The notes under the pieces: generated by a model
Told to the model about the DNA's origin: nothing
What the model saw: only the letters and a program-made list of their open reading frames with translations
Database searches by the model: none
Shown here: positions 11,923-13,711 of the stretch, piece by piece
How the letters are laid out: each line of letters opens with the position of its first letter
How positions within the stretch are numbered: the stretch's first letter is position 1
From: UBA2336 sp964597075
Lineage (GTDB): Bacteria > Bacteroidota > Bacteroidia > Cytophagales > Cyclobacteriaceae
Reading direction: 5' to 3'
Length of the DNA: 13,711 nt
Assembly (NCBI GenBank): GCA_964597075.1
Contig: CAZQXC010000067.1
Location: 1 to 13,711, forward strand
Translations under genes and position numbers: made by a program

Positions 11923-13215
11923 ATGAAATATTTCCAATTTAAATATCTGTTACAGCAGGATGGCTGGTTGCAAAACGCTTACGTTAAAATCGATGAGCAC
12001 GGTATTATCCAATCGCTTTCTACATCGACCCCGCAAGAAGCTGTCGCTATAGAGTACATTAACGGCTTTGCATTGCCCGGTTTTCAAAATGCCCACTCCC
12101 ATGCATTTCAGTTTGGTATGGCCGGCATGGCCGAGAAACATGCGCCCGGAACAAAAGATGATTTCTGGAGTTGGCGTGAGGCCATGTATGAATGCGCCTT
12201 GCGAATGTCTCCGGATGAAATGGAAAGAGTGGCCACCGCCTGTTACAAGGAAATGTTGCGTTGTGGCTATATCCATGTAGCAGAATTTCATTACCTGCAC
12301 CATGATAAAGATGGGAAACAATATGCCAACCTAGCGGAGATGGGCGAACGATTATTATCGGCAGCAAAAACAGCAGGCATAAAAATTACACTTGTACCGG
12401 TGTTTTATCAACAAGGAGGATTTGGCATGGAGCCTCAGCCTCGTCAACGAAGATTTATTTCGAAAACCCTTGACGACTATTTCCATCTGCTGGATGACAC
12501 CGCACATGCTGTAGCAAAATATACTCATGCAAGACTTGGCTTTGGTGCTCACTCCTTGCGAGCTGTTAAGCCGGAAGATGTTAAACGTACGGTTGAGCAA
12601 GGCCCGAAAGATATTCCGTTTCATCTCCACGCTGCTGAGCAATTAAAAGAAGTTGAAGACAGCGTAGCTTTTCTGAAAAAAAGACCGATTGATTGGCTGC
12701 TTGAAAATCTTCCATTGAATGAACGTTTTCATATTGTGCACTGTACACACATGAATGACAACGAAGTTGAGGGCCTTGCGAAAAGTAAGGCCCATGCTGT
12801 GCTCTGTCCGGGCACAGAAGGAAATTTAGGGGATGGTATTTTCAGGTTAACCGATTATGTCCGTCATGGTGGAAGTTGGTCGATTGGCACTGACAGCCAC
12901 ATCAGTTTAAATCCATTGGAGGACTTGCGTTGGCTGGATTATGCTCAGCGGTTCACTACCCACAAGCGCAATACATTTAATGATGGGGCAACCGTATTGG
13001 TTCAAAAAACACTTTCAGCTGGAAGACAAGCTATGGGTAATGGTGAGAAGAGATATTTTGCCGTGGGCCAACCCCTGGATGCTTTAGTGTTTGATGCCAA
13101 ATCGCCTTTATTGGCACAAGCTGGCGTTGATCATATATTATCAGCGATTATTTACACTGCGGATACATCTGCTATTTTGGGGACAATGGTTAATGGTAAG
13201 TGGATTGTTCAATAA
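11923..13215 (+). CDS. hutF: Formimidoylglutamate deiminase (HutF)
   Basis: Deiminates N-formimino-L-glutamate to N-formyl-L-glutamate and ammonia. It is an amidohydrolase-superfamily metalloenzyme of 430 residues, close to the roughly 450 usual for HutF. Metal and catalytic residues can be seen: His 58 and His 60 in GFQNAHSHAFQ, His 234 and His 236 with Glu 239 in HLHAAEQ, His 270-273 in HIVHCTHM, and Asp 324 in GTDSH. GFGAHSLRAV precedes the second metal motif, and CPGTEGNLGDGIF before GTDSH is typical of HutF. The segment NAHSHAFQ...MAGMAE separates it from guanine deaminases and other relatives. The start codon abuts the hutG stop with no spacer, which implies translational coupling. It ends the long rightward gene run. 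Confidence 0.95.
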   Translation: MKYFQFKYLLQQDGWLQNAYVKIDEHGIIQSLSTSTPQEAVAIEYINGFALPGFQNAHSHAFQFGMAGMAEKHAPGTKDDFWSWREAMYECALRMSPDEMERVATACYKEMLRCGYIHVAEFHYLHHDKDGKQYANLAEMGERLLSAAKTAGIKITLVPVFYQQGGFGMEPQPRQRRFISKTLDDYFHLLDDTAHAVAKYTHARLGFGAHSLRAVKPEDVKRTVEQGPKDIPFHLHAAEQLKEVEDSVAFLKKRPIDWLLENLPLNERFHIVHCTHMNDNEVEGLAKSKAHAVLCPGTEGNLGDGIFRLTDYVRHGGSWSIGTDSHISLNPLEDLRWLDYAQRFTTHKRNTFNDGATVLVQKTLSAGRQAMGNGEKRYFAVGQPLDALVFDAKSPLLAQAGVDHILSAIIYTADTSAILGTMVNGKWIVQ

Positions 13216-13233
13216 ACAATCAATTTTGGAGTA

Positions 13234-13257
13234 TTCCGGGGTTCTTAGTGAACGGAA
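13234..13257 (+). terminator. Weak hairpin after hutF, possible terminator
   Basis: TTCCG (13234-13238) pairs with CGGAA (13253-13257). Inside, TTC/GAA can add three pairs after a GGG bulge, leaving loop TTAGT. No T run follows, so it is not a classical intrinsic terminator. A second small dyad GGATA-aaaaa-TATCC lies at 13267-13281. Position at the end of the gene run is the main argument. Confidence 0.25.
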
Positions 13258-13356
13258 CCTTTAAAAGGATAAAAAATATCCGGAACTGCCGATCATTCAA
13301 AATTTCTTACATAGTTTTGAAAAACCTGAAATTCTGCCAACGGCCTTAACTGGGTG

Positions 13357-13366
13357 CGTTAAATTT
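13357..13366 (+). promoter_or_regulatory. Promoter-like element shared with position 4684
   Basis: CGTTAAATTT is identical to 4684-4693 and stands 23 bp before the ATG at 13380, versus 27 bp at the other site. The octamer TAAATTTA (13360-13367) matches TAnnTTTG at seven of eight positions. No TTG is found at the -33 distance. Confidence 0.35.
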
Positions 13367-13379
13367 ATTGTTTAAACTT

Positions 13380-13711
13380 ATGCGTTACGCCCTCGCCATA
13401 TTTTCATTACTACTATGTTTTGGTGGCACGGGAGCTATTTTCTGGCACCAGGAAATGCAGTACAGTCTCCCTACACCGATTCCGGCAAATTATCAGGCCA
13501 TTCCGGTTGGTCAGGCTGTTTCCGTAGGGGAGGTTACGTCCTCTCTTCCTGATGGGCCGTTATTTCTTCACTTTTATAATCCGGATTGCCCGTGCTCCAG
13601 GTTTAATGCCAATCATCTGAAGTCACTGATCAGAACCTATCAGGACAGTGTTCAATTATTTATTGTTGTGCCTTCTGCGAAAGCGAAGAAAAAGGCGATC
13701 GGAGAATTTGG
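13380..13711 (+). CDS. Thioredoxin-fold protein with C-P-C site, 3' end cut by window
   Basis: Partial: 110 codons are present and the frame is open at the window edge. The start ATG at 13380 follows a promoter-like box. Residues 1-21 form a hydrophobic signal peptide or anchor (ALAIFSLLLCFGGTGAIF). After a linker comes a beta strand and active-site region PLFLHFYNPDCPCSRFN, with cysteines at 70 and 72. This resembles a thioredoxin/AhpC-TSA fold but with C-x-C spacing in place of the usual C-x-x-C. The helix NANHLKSLIRTYQDSV and strand VQLFIVVP continue the fold. Envelope location is likely. It lies 164 bp beyond hutF and is probably a separate transcription unit. The function is unclear, and redox activity is inferred from the motif only. 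Confidence 0.75.
   Translation, partial: MRYALAIFSLLLCFGGTGAIFWHQEMQYSLPTPIPANYQAIPVGQAVSVGEVTSSLPDGPLFLHFYNPDCPCSRFNANHLKSLIRTYQDSVQLFIVVPSAKAKKKAIGEF

Noticed and set aside
13267..13281. GGATA/TATCC hairpin as a transcription terminator
   Set aside because: The stem is only five mostly weak pairs with an A5 loop and no following T run. It is mentioned only as a secondary dyad.

Overview
The window looks like a draft-assembly scaffold from a Bacteroidota bacterium, most likely of the order Cytophagales. This rests on family-level resemblance of the proteins, AT-leaning DNA, almost no Shine-Dalgarno sequences, signal peptides ending in A-Q, a Y_Y_Y-type propeller sensor protein, and TAnnTTTG-like promoter boxes. 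No database was consulted. No tRNA, rRNA, IS element, CRISPR array or phage gene was seen.

Layout. (1) A minus-strand, periplasmic, TlpA/ResA-like thioredoxin-fold protein (12-488). (2) A gene-free, AT-rich stretch of about 350 bp (489-836) between divergent genes. It holds one perfect DnaA-box sequence, one near-perfect inverted box, small dyads and a 13-bp inverted repeat flanking them. It is either a divergent promoter region or a candidate replication origin. (3) A plus-strand FMN-dependent nitronate monooxygenase/FabK-like gene, split by a 10-N assembly gap that shifts its frame, followed 3 bp later by a VOC (glyoxalase-fold) protein. (4) A small minus-strand hypothetical gene (2181-2450). 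(5) recG (2578-4671).

(6) A tightly packed plus-strand run follows from 4711 to 13215. It encodes an 899-residue propeller/Y_Y_Y membrane protein without a kinase, a DinB-like metal-binding protein, a PBP4-type D-Ala-D-Ala carboxypeptidase lipoprotein, a NagZ-like GH3 beta-N-acetylhexosaminidase with a charged coiled-coil tail, two small one-pass membrane coiled-coil proteins, an N-formylglutamate amidohydrolase (HutG type) and a formimidoylglutamate deiminase (HutF). Spacings are 0 to 18 bp with two 4-bp ATGA overlaps, so co-transcription is likely. (7) A 164-bp spacer leads to the start of a second thioredoxin-fold protein, with a C-P-C site, cut by the window edge.

How the genes fit together. 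The PBP4-like and NagZ-like enzymes both act on peptidoglycan, trimming D-Ala/cross-links and releasing GlcNAc. The two coiled-coil membrane proteins and the coiled-coil tail of NagZ suggest a membrane-tethered assembly; this is inference. HutF and HutG form consecutive steps of the five-step histidine degradation route: formiminoglutamate to formylglutamate plus ammonia, then glutamate plus formate. The other hut genes are not in the window. No obviously new defence or mobile system is present. The most interesting items are the dyad-rich intergenic region at 587-830, the coiled-coil cluster beside NagZ, and slippage-prone tracts in the signal-peptide codons of both wall-enzyme genes.
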